Below, piece after piece: positions 1-11,771 of a stretch of 64,000 nt of DNA. The DNA is from Hypomesus transpacificus (taxonomy: Eukaryota; Chordata; Actinopteri; Osmeriformes; Osmeridae), in NCBI RefSeq assembly GCF_021917145.1, contig NC_061073.1:15287507-15351506 (forward strand). The letters are read 5' to 3'. A program made the translations under genes and the position numbers. Every line of letters starts with the position of its first letter. The first letter of the stretch is position 1. The notes under the pieces are model-generated. The model searched no databases, was not told the DNA's origin, and worked only from the letters and a program-made list of their open reading frames with translations.

Positions 1-118
1 TCCATGAAATTATAGACTTTTCTGATGTAGTATAAACATTGCTTGTTCCTTTTTTTTAGTATGATTTGCACATTTTACTTTCTGTTATACTCATGTATGG
101 TTATTTTTTTCTCTCCAG

Positions 119-1689
119 TTGTTGGTACTGCTGTGTGGATGTGTCAGTGAGCAGACAGATGCTTGTGACAGGGGACAATATGGGAAATGTCCAACTGTTG
201 GCCATAGATGGCCATAAGGTTTGGGTTTAAACTTGGATGTTTCTTCCAGCATCATTAAAAAATATATTATTCAGCTAACAATGTTCACACATCTTTCTAT
301 ACTGTAACATATGCTAATAGTATATCATATTTTATTTATTTATTGTAACACAACAGCAGTTAGCTTACATTGCATATCATTCATATTTATTTTGTATTTT
401 CTCCAACAGATCTTCAGTGAGAAGTTGCACAAGGCAAAAGTGACACATGCTGAATTGAACCTTCGGTGTGATTGGTTGTTGGCAACAGCATCTGTCGACC
501 ACACAGTCAAGCTTTGGGATCTGCGTAACATCAAAGATAAGAGCAGCTTCCTCCATAATATGCCTCATGACAAAGCTGTCAACTCAGGTAATTTTTAACT
601 GCATCAGTTATTGTTTGTGGTTGGACGTACCTGTTCTTTTAAAACAAACAATGTGTAACTACTGTCAAAGGGCTCTGTTTGAACTATTTGGGGGGGGGGG
701 GAAATGTGCTCCCTAATTGATGTTTTTGTTCCTGGAACACAGCCTATTTCAACCCGTTGGATTGCTCCAAGCTGCTAACCACAGACCAGTATGACCAAAT
801 CAGAGTGTATTCCTCCGCTGACTGGTCAAGCCCTCAGCATATCATTCAACACCCACACAGGCAGTTTCAACACCTCACACCTATTAAGGTGGGTGATCAT
901 TCCATAGATATATATATAAACAGTGTTTATATATGTCTATGGATAATTCTGTATTATCCCTCATGTCTACATATAACAACAGAACTAGGCATTTGATGCA
1001 TTTTTCCTTGACTTGTGTCTTTACATTGTCTTTTGGTCATCAGGCCACCTGGCACCCTATGTATGACCTCATAGTGGCTGGTCGGTATCCTGATGATAAT
1101 GTGTGTACTGGTGACATGAGGACCATTGATATCTATGATGCCAACTCTGCACAGCTTGTGTGTCAGCTGCATGATGCCAGTGCTCCGGGCATCATATCTG
1201 TAAGTCGTTTTGGAAGGGTCACTCATTGTTTTTGGAGGTTCGTGAAAAGACAATCACATTGAAATCTGTTTTGTCTAGGTCAATAAGTTCAATCCGATGG
1301 GAGATGTTTTAGGATCTGGAATGGGTGAGTTCTAATTGTAGAAATGAGTGAACAGAGAGCTTGATTAATACCCGTCCCATGCAGATTTTGAAATAATGTT
1401 AATGTAATAAAGTTGTGTTTGTTCAATTGCAGGAGTCAACATCCTGATGTGGACTTCTGACAACATGCTTGGCAGGGAGCAGAAAGATCCAGAGGAGCAG
1501 GCGGGAGGTGATGGAGGACGCTTCAGAGGCCAGCCCAGGACTCGTCTGCAGCGCTCCACCAGAGACAGGAGAGGAGCAGCTGAGGATGCAAAGCTGAAGA
1601 AAAAACTGGCGTCCCTGGAGTCACCAGGAGCCAAGACCAAGTCCAAACCATTGGAGAATAGCAAGACACAGAAAGGCAAAAAGAAGTGA
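119..1689 (+). CDS. ddb2: DDB2, damage-specific DNA-binding protein 2 (3' part of gene)
   Basis: WD40 subunit of the UV-DDB complex. It recognises UV photolesions in chromatin and serves as a substrate receptor of CUL4-DDB1 ubiquitin ligase for nucleotide excision repair. Visible coding exons are 119-218, 410-587, 743-888, 1044-1199, 1279-1324 and 1433-1689; the 5' exons lie left of the window. Each junction keeps phase. The peptide reads VKLWDLR, whose D-x-R is the DDB1-contacting DWD box, then [11 protein letters not shown], in which Phe-Gln-His matches the hairpin that human DDB2 inserts into the lesion, then [14 protein letters not shown] as in human. After the last blade there is a lysine/arginine-rich tail of about 75 residues, longer than the short human tail. 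Human DDB2 also lies in 11p11.2 near FAM180B, KBTBD4 and RAPSN. Confidence 0.96.
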
Positions 1690-1867
1690 TCTAAATGGTA
1701 AACAAGATGAATAACTAGACCATGTTAAAACAGTCATGATGGGTCACTCAAGCCTCTATAACTGTTGTATGTACGTTTTTGTTTATTGCTTTTTGGTATG
1801 AAAGTACTTATTTTTCTGAAATTTTTTATGACCCATGTATGTGTCTTTTTACAATTTTATATATTTC

Positions 1868-1873
1868 AATAAA
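1868..1873 (+). terminator. poly(A) signal AATAAA of DDB2
   Basis: An AATAAA hexamer lies about 180 bases after the DDB2 stop codon in AT-rich DNA, the expected place for cleavage and polyadenylation. The rest of 1690-2064 is DDB2 3' UTR and then about 190 bp separating it from the 3' end of FAM180B on the other strand. I see nothing else in it. Confidence 0.7.
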
Positions 1874-2064
1874 CATCTTTATGCTTGCTTGAATGTGGTA
1901 CCTATCTAGTGTCGTTTTGTATTAATCATGCTACTCTCATCTACTAATTACAAAACATATATAGTTTTCATTATTCATTTGACTAGAGAGGGATCCAAAA
2001 ACTATTTTGAGTATTATCAAAGTTGTTTAACTGTCTTACAGCCCATAAATGAAAGCAAATGAAT

Positions 2065-2850
2065 CTATGAATGATCCTGTCTGCGTAGAGCATTGACTGT
2101 AACATTAGCAAGGCGAAAAAGCACACTGCCCCAAGCTTGCTGCTTATCTTCCCTCTCCTGCTGCTTGGTCTGATGAGCTGTGTAGATCATTCCCATGACC
2201 AGGCTCTGGAAGCTGGCTGTAGAAAGTGGCTTCTTCTGACCTTCAAGTGTGTCCAGCAACTGTTCCATAGAAAGCAGGGTTTTGGGTATGTTGTCATTCA
2301 CCAAGGCCAGGAATGCTCGTCCTTGTCTCATAGATGCCATCTCCTGGTCAAGCAACCTGATGTTGTTATCCTGGTCAATCTCCAATCCACCTAACAAAAG
2401 CTGCATATTCAGGGAAAGATCAGTTAATCAGTGCTTGGGTGTAGTTATATTAAATTTGCTTTGTCTTTGAATATATTTTTTTGAATGTTTTAATATGTAG
2501 TACCTCAAACATCAGGTTTGTGTCCTCAATGGTTGATCTAAATCCCTGAGAAGCAAGCCCACCATGCTGAGCAGCTGCTTCCTCTGTGAAAGATGTATTT
2601 GGACTTTGGTATTCACACATTATGGACTTGGTATTCATTTAAGAGAACAGACAGTACGGATACCAATCAACATGCATAATGAATGTAAAGTATCACATGC
2701 AAGCACTGTATTTCCACTTCGGTCTCATAGCATGGAATTCAGGTAATTCAACTTTATAACAGTATAATTTAACTTGCCTGTGAAGAGTTCATAAATCCAC
2801 AGCCCCAAAAGCATATGGATGACGATTCCAAACTGCAGTTTTGTTGCCAT
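2065..2850 (-). CDS. fam180b: FAM180B-like small secreted protein
   Basis: Three coding exons on the minus strand (2850-2778, 2583-2504, 2400-2065) give a 162-residue protein with consistent phases. It starts with a hydrophobic stretch (IVIHMLLGLWIYELF) that looks like a signal peptide. The core contains TNLMFELLLGGLEIDQDNN, then a helix-rich tail with LLDTLEGQKKPLS, which I recognise as the FAM180 family. The function of FAM180 proteins is unknown; secretion is inferred from the leader. The identification is backed by position: human FAM180B is next to KBTBD4 in 11p11.2. The first intron uses a GC donor (CAG then GCAAGT). The gene is head to head with KBTBD4. Confidence 0.85.
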
Positions 2851-3513
2851 TCTATTCTTATACTTATATCTGTGGAGAATTACTTCTATCTCGAGGTTCA
2901 CCTAAACTACTGCTGAAAAAGGTCAGACAGAGTGAAAGCTGAAATACCATACCATTTTCCAACTTGGAAAAAGTATACGGGCCAGTTGGCTGATTTGTGT
3001 GTATCGGTACTCTTACTGCCAAGAGGATCCTTTTTTCTATTTGCTGCTTACCTCTTTCGACTACAATATGCAGTAGTGTACCTTAACCACTCGGTGGCAG
3101 TAGCACAAATTCAAGATTGTATATCCTCTGACTGTTAGCCAATGAAAACGTTTGTTTACTTCCGGAGAACAGTCTGACGTGACCGTCCGCATGAAAATAT
3201 AGTTGAAAGGTAATTTCTTCAGTAGTTTTGTTTACAAAACTCATGTAGTTTCACATGGTCACAAACTGTCTATGCAAGAGGCGCACAAACCAGCCGCCTC
3301 AAAATAGCTTTTCTCTGCCCGATAGCAACCTTGTTGTATTGATAGGTTAGCGTTAACAGTACTGTAACATTTTAGGTAAACAGTTTCATAACCTTGTTCA
3401 ACGGAATTATCTTACAGTTCTTACAACAACAAATCGATTGCACTCTTTGTGTATCACAAAGTTCTCATGATTCACATGTATTTTGCTTTCCAGACAGTTA
3501 ACTAACAGATGAA
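2851..3513. promoter_or_regulatory. divergent promoter region FAM180B/KBTBD4 with KBTBD4 5' UTR intron
   Basis: The 660 bp between the two start codons must hold both promoters. A donor-like AAAG/GTAATT at about 3208 and an acceptor CTTTCCAG at 3481-3493 suggest a spliced KBTBD4 5' UTR with a non-coding first exon ending near 3208. A CRE-like TGACGTGAC at about 3175 lies in that presumed first exon. Transcription start sites cannot be fixed from sequence alone. Confidence 0.5.
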
Positions 3514-3622
3514 ATGGAGTCCAATGAAGAGGGGGGGCTCGGTGCACGTGGCTCTGAAGGAGAAGAAAACTATTTCCTGGGATACACTTTCACTGACCGC
3601 TCCCACTCCAGCCGCGTGGTGA
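3509..3622 (+). promoter_or_regulatory. overlapping upstream ORF at the KBTBD4 start
   Basis: An ATG at 3509, five bases before the KBTBD4 start and in another frame, opens a 37-codon ORF ending at TGA 3620-3622 inside the KBTBD4 coding region. Its context is weak (C at -3, A at +4), while the main ATG at 3514 has G at -3 and G at +4. Leaky scanning would favour the main start; a minor repressive effect is possible. Confidence 0.45.
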
Positions 3623-5636
3623 AGAGCATTATGGACCTCTGCCTGGAGGATGGCCTGTTTGCCGATGTCACCATCAACGTTGATGGAAAGGAGTTCAACC
3701 TGCACCGCCTGGTGCTCTCAGCACAGAGCAGCTTCTTCCGATCCATGTTTACCTCTAACCTGAAAGAGTCACATAACCGCTGTATAGAACTAAAGGACGT
3801 GAGCGCAAAGGTCTTTCAGTTGCTGGTGGACTACATCTACCATGGTACCATCAAACTGATGGTTGAGGACCTGCAGGACACCTACGAGATGGCAGACATG
3901 TACCAGCTGACCGCTCTCTTTGAAGAATGCTCCCGCTTCCTGTCACGCACCGTGGAGGTCAAGAGCTGTCTCCAGGTGGGTGCCAGCGATGTTTACATGA
4001 TATGGACCAGCAGAGCAAATGTTAATACCGAAGGCCATTAATGTGTACACGCCACCCGAGCTCTGAATACAAAGGACTGACAGTCGTCATGTAACGTCAC
4101 CAAGTTAATTGTGTTTTGTTACTTTTCCTTCCTCTCAGGTGATGTGGCTGGCAGACAGACACAGCGATCAGGAACTGTACACAGCTGCTAAACACTGTGC
4201 TAAAATTCACCTGGTTCAGCTGCATCAGACGGACGAATTCCTCAATCTGCCCCTTGGCCTGCTACTGGATATTGTCAAAGGTAGGGCTTTTCTTGGCTGT
4301 TTGTTTAAACACAGTCATTTTATGTGTATGAATAGGAATGATTGTGCGGTGAAGTGATTATAAGCAGTGGCATCTTTTCTCAGAGTATTTTCTCAACGCT
4401 TCTTCACTGCAGATGGTGTTCTGAGCTCCCAGAATCCAACAGTGGCCATTGATTCTTGGATAAACCACAACAAGGTAGAGAGAGAGGAGTTTTCCGGTCT
4501 ACTCCAGGATAACCTTAAGGTATGTTTGTGATTAGATTTGTTACGCGGTAGTTGCGACACCCGTTTGTAATGCTTCCGACTGTTCTTCCCCACACCGGAT
4601 TTCAAACTCAGGTCCCGTGACATTTGAACGCTACGACATCCTTACAGAAACGCCACTTTAAACAGCAGTACGTCAACGCTACTTTCGAATGACGCAATGA
4701 CACCTGTGATTCACGCACACAGTTTCTGCAGCACAAATGGGCAGGGGAAAAAAAAGTATTTTTGGGTCTCCGCAGGAAATCGGTGAGAAGGTCCACATCT
4801 ACCTGATCGGGAAGGAGGAAGCTCGGACACACTCCCTGGCCGTGTCGCTCCACTGCGACGAGGACGACACCGTCAGCGTGAGTGGTCAGAACAGCTTGTG
4901 CCACCAGATCACCGCGGCCTGTAAGCACGGAGGAGACCTCTACGTGGTGGGAGGTTCCATCCCTCGCCGCATGTGGAAGTGTAACATGCACACCATGGAC
5001 TGGGAGCGCTGCGCCCCTCTGCCCAGAGACCGCCTCCATCACACCATGGTGTCTGTCCTGAGCGAAGACGCCGTTTACTCCCTGGGGGGCAAGACCCTGC
5101 AGGACACCCTGTCCAACGCCGTCATCTTCTACACTGTCAAAGACAACATGTGGACAGAGACCAGCCAGCTGGACACTGCTGTGTCGGGGGCTGCCGGAGT
5201 CAACCTGGGAGGTACCATCTACCTGCTGGGGGGGGAGGAGAACGACATGGACTTCTTCACCAAGCCGTCCCGCCTCATCCAGTGCTTCGACACGGCCAGT
5301 CAGAAGTGCCGGATCAAACCCTACGTGCTCCCTTTCGCGGGCTGCATGCACGCCGCCACCCACATGGACGTGATCTTCATCGTGGCCGAGGGTGATTCCC
5401 TGGTCTGCTACAACCCCCTGCTGGATAGTTTCACCCGTCTGCGCTTCCCAGAGATGTGGAGCTGTGTGCCTTCCCTCTGGAAGGTGGCCAGCTGTAACGG
5501 CTGCATCTACGTTTTCAGGGACAAGTGTAAAAAAGGCGATGCCGCCACATTGAAGTTCAACCCTGCCACCTCTGTAGTCTCTGTTATCAGTGGCATTAAA
5601 ATCCTCCTGACCAACTGGCAGTTTGTGTTGGCCTAA
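3514..5636 (+). CDS. kbtbd4: KBTBD4, kelch repeat and BTB domain protein 4
   Basis: CUL3 ubiquitin-ligase substrate adaptor. Coding exons 3514-3975, 4139-4280, 4413-4519 and 4776-5636 give 523 residues, close to the human size. Residues about 35-150 are a BTB domain (ADVTINVDGKEFNLHRLVLS), followed by a BACK region (about 155-240) and a kelch propeller encoded by the single large last exon, with GG-containing blades such as DLYVVGGS, YSLGGKT and IYLLGGEE. The SIPRRM loop, where human KBTBD4 carries medulloblastoma insertions, is conserved at about residues 298-303. The last exon is GC-rich compared with its surroundings. The antisense strand of that exon is also open for a long stretch, an effect of codon composition and not a gene. 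An out-of-frame upstream ATG overlaps the start. Confidence 0.97.
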
Positions 5637-7455
5637 ACTCTTTCCCCCGGACGCCGACTCACTGTTTGAAATCATTTGAGACGATGGAATTGGAAGGATT
5701 GGGGATGGACTCATTTTGACCACATTGTGAGACTTGTTGATTTGTGCCTGTAAATGTTTTATTAAGCTGTAGTTCCTTTTCCTGAACAAGTCACAGGTGG
5801 GTGGTTTGGTTTTGGATTATGCATGGGACAGTTTTAGTTTGACAACCAATCATATATTTCAACCATTGTCTACAATACACAGCATCCTTACTGTGGAAGA
5901 TCCAGAAGATCCAATCTTCACCTGTGTTATTATTGCTTCACCCGTGTTTGTTCTGGTAAGTTCTCACAGCAGTGAGTTTCGGTTGTCTTACCGAAAAGCT
6001 GTGTTGTGATTGAGTGCAACTCGTGTGAAACCAGTTATTGTACATTGTCATGCTTTAGGTTGTTTTGCTGCTTTTGTATCTATACATTTCGTGCTGTACT
6101 TGTGCATGAAATAACTCAGTATTATTGTACAGTTTGAATATTTGGTGATGCTGGGTGTTATCATTCACACACGAAGGACTACCAGCAGTATCTTAGTTTA
6201 AAATTGTTTTGCGTGCTTCATTACAACTTAGTGTAAAGCCTGTCTGTATAATTTTGGATGTTGACCATGTTTAATATTAACTCCACATTAATACCAAATT
6301 AGTATTGTTCCCAGATGACGCTTCGCATAAAAACAAGGGGTTATGCAGTGACATAGACATGACCTATAACCTGGGAAAGGTGTCCCATCTTGGGAATGGC
6401 AAGGCGATAAAAAAGCACCTATTTGTATCCCAGTAGAGGTTAAAGGGGTACGAGGGGAGAGAGCGCGCCCCACTAGGGAGGCCAGTGCTGCGATCCCATT
6501 GATGTTTTTCAGGAGGCTGTGGAGGTGAAACTTAATCCCAGTAACATGTCTAACTTTGTGAACTATTCTGAGCATCAGATGCTGACGCTAAGGTGAGGGG
6601 TGGGGGTTGTGGGCGGCACATGTGTGCCAGCCCACTAGAATAGTCAGCCACTACAAGCAGTGATGGACTCGCAGATTGCCAATGTTGTGAAATAACTCTT
6701 GTTTATGGGACCTTCTCAGGGCACACCGACCCTTGTGACAGACTTAGTTCAGATTATTTTGGATTTTGTAGTATGTACAAAAAAAAAAAAAAAATCACCT
6801 TCTGAAGAGTTTTGCATTTGACTCCAGGGTTTGGTGTTTGTCTTGTGCATTTGTGTGAGGGTAGATGTGTAAGAGCTGCAGTGACCTCAGGACTTTTCAA
6901 AGGGTATAGCAGGATTCCTACAGGGACACATGGTCCAGAGTGACAAGGCCATCTGCTCTAGCGCCAGCTCCGAGAGGGGGGGGGGGGGTGGACGCAGGGG
7001 CACTGAGAATTCCTTCGCTGGGGTGTGGAGGGAGTAGATATTTTGGGATACCACTGCCAGCACTTCGAAGGGAGAGGTGTACCTTTTGGCGTTTTTCATA
7101 CCAGAATTTCAAGGGAGAACTTGTAAACATCTAAATGGTGAATTGGAATCTTTGGATTGAGGGAGGTTTGTTGTCCTCAAAAGATTTCACTAAAGATATG
7201 GATGGGCAATGAAGGTCTTGGTTTGTTGGCCCTTTAATATGGTGGATCCAGTTTCCTTTCTGTCCCAGCACAACCGGAGCTGAAAGGTCTGGATCTTAGG
7301 AAGCCTCTTTGGCACGGAACTCTCAGAGGATCGTCTTTACAGGATCTTTTGAGACTTAACCTGTGCATGGCAAGGATATACACTCTTGCTCTCCCACTGA
7401 AAGCGTAAAAACACCTCAGCGGATGAATATTTTTATGAGGCACCTTGCAGCAGAG
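5637..7455 (+). other. KBTBD4 3' UTR, intergenic DNA and RAPSN 5' UTR
   Basis: No supportable gene. It holds the KBTBD4 3' UTR, a 16-bp A run (6779-6794), a 13-bp G run (6976-6988) and the presumed promoter and 5' UTR of RAPSN just before 7456. Short open frames here lack homology that I recognise. Confidence 0.5.
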
Positions 7456-10400
7456 ATGGGCCAGGACCAAACCAAGCAGCAGATAGAAAAGGGCCTTAAG
7501 TTGTATCAGTCCAACCACACAGACAAAGCCCTCCACGTCTGGACCAAGGTGCTGGAAAAGACCTCGGATCCTGGAGGGAAGTTTCGGGTTTTGGGATGTC
7601 TGATTACTGCCCACTCTGAGATGGGAAAGTATAAAGAGATGCTCAAGGTAAGCCTACTAACATCCTGTCTGAATACTGCCCAGTGATCTTGTACCTATAC
7701 AAATTAGGTAATGACGTTTGTTCAGGGAAGCTATTATTTCTAATGGATGATGTTGGTTCTGTTGATGGGTGGGGAAAATTATTTAGAAAATGATAAACTG
7801 CTTTAATCTATGTGAAGTAAATCATGACAGAGTTGGAGACAATAGGAAAACACTTTAAGTGTGGAGGGAAGTTAACATATAAGGAATCTGATGAGGGGGT
7901 GCTAGGGCTCTCATTAATTTAATGTGTCATCAAATGTGTCAGGGACAAATATTAAGTACGTTTTTGTAGGTCTCCTGTTGCAACCATTACAGCTTTTCAA
8001 CTTTGGCCAAGTAACTAGGGAATAGGACTGTGGAACATGTTTTTTTAGGGTCTTCTTGATTGAATCTTGATGACTACTGGTTGGTTAATTTGTGGCTTCC
8101 GTGGGATGCAAGACAAAGTGAGTGCCTTGCAACCAGAGCTTCAATGCAGCGCTCCTTGTTGACATAAACCTCCTTACTCACCCACAGCGTAGTGAAAACT
8201 TCATTAACAACTTACCAAGCCCCAGAAACTAGAGAACCACCATCTTCCATCCATGCGACTCAAAAACCCTGTGTCAATGGAGGGAAAAACGTGTCTATAT
8301 GATGACTAAGCTAGGTTTAAATCCTCAACCTATAAATAAAGTTTTCAATTAAATACACCATTTCAATGTGTTTTAGCCACTACCAAGGCCTTGTGTTTCT
8401 GTCCTGCTCCTCCCCTTCACACTGCCTTCCCTTCTTCAGTATGCTTTGGCCCAGATTGATACAGCCAGAGAGATGGAGGACCCAGACTTCCTGACCGAGG
8501 GCTACCTCAACCTGGCACGAAGCAATGAGAAGTTATGTGATTTCCAGAAAACGGTCTCTTATTGCAAAACCTGCTTGAACATGCAGGGCACCACAGTGAG
8601 TTTACAGCTCAATGGCCAGGTGTGTCTGAGCATGGGCAATGCCTTCCTGGGCCTCAGTGTTTTCCAGAAAGCCCTGGAAAGCTATGAGAAAGCCCTTCGT
8701 TACGCACACAATAACGATGACAAGATGCTGGAGTGCAGAGTGTGTTGCAGTCTCGGAAACTTCTACGTCCAGCTCAAGGTATGGTTTCAGGAACCCAGCT
8801 TGAGATTATTAGTTCAATAAGCCTGCAGGATTTAAACTGCTTCCATGAAATTGTCTTAAACTGAAAACACACATTGCATGACAGATAACAGTCAATTGTT
8901 TTAGCTCATGGTTAGATTGAAAGAATCAAATTTAATTTAATAAATGTACTTTTTCATTGCGTTTCATTTAAAGCTGTTCTGTTTTACATGCCCACTGTAT
9001 CCAGAGATTGACTGGACATGACTTAAGTCCAGGGTTGTATCTATACTATGTGTCTACAACATAGAATGACAGAGAAAGGCAGGCTTGTCGCAGACACACG
9101 AGGTACCCTTGACACTAGAGATTTGTAAGAGTAATCCTCTGGCTTCCCAGGGAGGATTGGTTTCAATGAGTTTGTGATGAGGTGGTGTTCAAAGAATGCA
9201 CTCGCATGTCGAGTTCTTTCGTGAAACAAAAAATAGAAAAGCTTTCAGTCAACAAACACTCTGGTAGCTTCTTTGTTACTACAGTCTAGAATCTTCCGTT
9301 CATACAGCACAGGCAAGCTAAGTTGTTCACGTCTACACCCAAAGTAGGAATGCTCAAGCATGACAATACCCTAAAGCTGATACTAATACACCAATATTGA
9401 TGCGATATACAATACATAAGGACGTTTCAGTTTTTTATATGTTTGTTACAGGAGATGAATTAGGCCTCACTAAACTATTCTCCCCATATCCTGGCAGGAC
9501 TATGAGAAAGCCCTCTTTTTCCCCTGCAAAGCGGCGGAGCTGGTCAACGACTATGGCAAGGGCTGGAGCCTTAAGTACCGTGCCATGAGCCAGTACCATA
9601 TGTCAGTGGCCTACAGGAAACTGGATCGCCTGCCAGATGCCATGGAATGCTGTGAGGTATTGTCTATTAGTGTCCTACAGACAAGCCCGGAACTTAGGTT
9701 TGTTAGTGTGAAAAGTATTGTAATCATCATATCAAGATGGTTCTGACACCAACCACCTTGAAGTGTATGGATCCCAGAGTGGGATATTTAGGCTGGAGAT
9801 AGACCACTGTGATACTGACAGGTGCAGCTGGCAGTTGATCTGTTGTACTGGACCTTAGACCCTGACAAAAATATGCTCTGTTAGGTGGTGGTTTATGGTG
9901 TTAATGAAGAGAATGGCTTTGGTCTTAACTCTGTTCTAATTATGTACTGTTCAGAAAATAACTTGATGTCATTGCTTCGGACTGCAGGAGGACTTAGTGA
10001 GGACTTAGTATTAGCAGGGCAGAGAGGTACTTTTCAGATTTATTACTTCTGCAGAATACATTTAGCCGCACAATTCATTCATCCTGTCATACCTAGAATG
10101 CCATTGTACACATACAAAATCCTGGAGTTAAATCAGTGGCAACAATGTCACAGTATTTCCATCTGTAGCAAAAGCATACTGTATCTAGTAGACATTATCA
10201 TACATCACTGCGATTGGAGACCTTGAAAATACTGAAGGGGATGAGGCAAAACATTGTCCATGCTTTTGACCAAGTTGATATTTTCATTAAACAACTACCT
10301 ATGCCCACACCAGCGAGGATTTCACAGTGGTTTATGTATTTTCTTGCTCCATTTCTAAAGGTCAGTTAGAATTAGAATTTACTGAAGCCATGCAACAGCA

Positions 10401-11771
10401 ATGTGAAAAAAAGATGAGCTTGGTGATTAGTGTCAGTGGTCTTTTAAGTGTGTGTATTTTGTGTCTATATTGTACGTTGTATGAACAACTCAACCTAATT
10501 TGTTTCCAGGAGTCCATGAAGATCGCACTGCAACATGGAGATCGTCCTCTTCAAGCACTGTGCTTACTAAACTTTGCTGACATTCACCGCTGCAGAAATG
10601 ATGTTGATGTAAGGTGCCATTGCTAAGTTAGGAACGTGTATCATAAGATGTTAACTGTTCATCTTACATTGATTGTATTTTAAAGTTACAGTGAATATTC
10701 CCTTTGAAATCTTTTTCGTGTCTCCAGAAAGCACTGCCTCGCTACGAATCCTCAATGTGCATTATGACAGAGATTGGAAATCGCCTTGGACAAACACAAG
10801 TCTACTTGGGAGTAGCAAAGTGTTGGCTTCAACAGAAAGAACTAGACAGGGTAGATATTACCTTTCCAACTTTTCCTTCCCCGTTTCTTTCCCTCAAGAA
10901 TGTTACAGCTGTCTTGTGAGATACATTCCTGATGAAAAATGTGTGTTTTCCTCCACCAGGCCCTCGAGTCTCTGCAGCGAACACAGGAGTTAGCTGAGGC
11001 TTTAGGAAACAAGGTTTGCGCAGATAATTCATACTTTCTTCAAATGACCCTGACACATGGGCTACACGTGCATTCAGTTATAAAACATCAAGATACATTT
11101 GTCTGAATTTTAAGTATTAACAGTGCCCCTTTATTGAGTGTCACTGTGTGGTTTCTAACTTTCAACTTTATGGTTGTTTGTTATGCTATTTAAAATGTTC
11201 TTGTATCTTAATTTGTGGTGTTGAGGTGCTATACAAATAGACTTTCCTGACTTTCCTGTGCATGGCCTTCCCCTCAGCTGTGCTCGTTGAGGGTGCACTG
11301 CCTCAGCGAGGGGATCTTCCGCAGTAAGGAACAGCAGGAGGAACTCAGGGAGCAGGTGGTGAAGTTCCTGCAGTGTGTGGAGGAGCTGGAGCTGTACTGT
11401 GGAATGTGCGGCGAGTCCATCGGGGAGAAGGACCAACAGCTGCAGGCTTTACCGTGCTCCCACATCTTCCACCTCAAGTAGGTGCTCTTGCTCTTCTCTG
11501 TACCTTGAAACTCTTTCCGTTTATGAGTATTTCTTTTTAAATCTTTTTTTTTCTTTCCAGTGTATTTGTGTATTAAAAGATGCCGACGTCTGGAGAGTGA
11601 TTGTATACTTTGTAGTAGTTCTCACATATAACTGTCTGTTCTAAAAACGTCAGAGTTCAATAGAGCATTTGACGTTAGTTCATGTTTTATCTTCGAAGGT
11701 GCCTGCAGACCAATGGGACTAAGGGCTGTCCTAAATGCCGTCGGTCCTCTATGAAACCTGGGTTTGTGTGA
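7456..11771 (+). CDS. rapsn: RAPSN, rapsyn (43-kDa acetylcholine-receptor-associated protein)
   Basis: Synaptic scaffold that clusters nicotinic acetylcholine receptors at the neuromuscular junction. Eight exons (7456-7647, 8440-8778, 9498-9656, 10510-10608, 10728-10850, 10960-11013, 11278-11477, 11699-11771) give exactly 412 residues, the human length. The start MGQDQTK has Gly2 for N-myristoylation. Residues about 6-320 are TPR repeats (for example [20 protein letters not shown]). The C-terminus is a RING-H2 finger ([29 protein letters not shown]) ending KPGFV, as in human. The start was chosen for Gly2 and its strong context (G at -3, G at +4); two in-frame ATGs lie upstream at 7423 and 7435. 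RAPSN is also in human 11p11.2. Confidence 0.98.

Noticed and set aside
4608-5789. 393-codon open frame on the minus strand opposite the KBTBD4 kelch exon
   Set aside because: It is antisense to a GC-rich, strongly conserved coding exon and has no domain I recognise; openness comes from codon composition.
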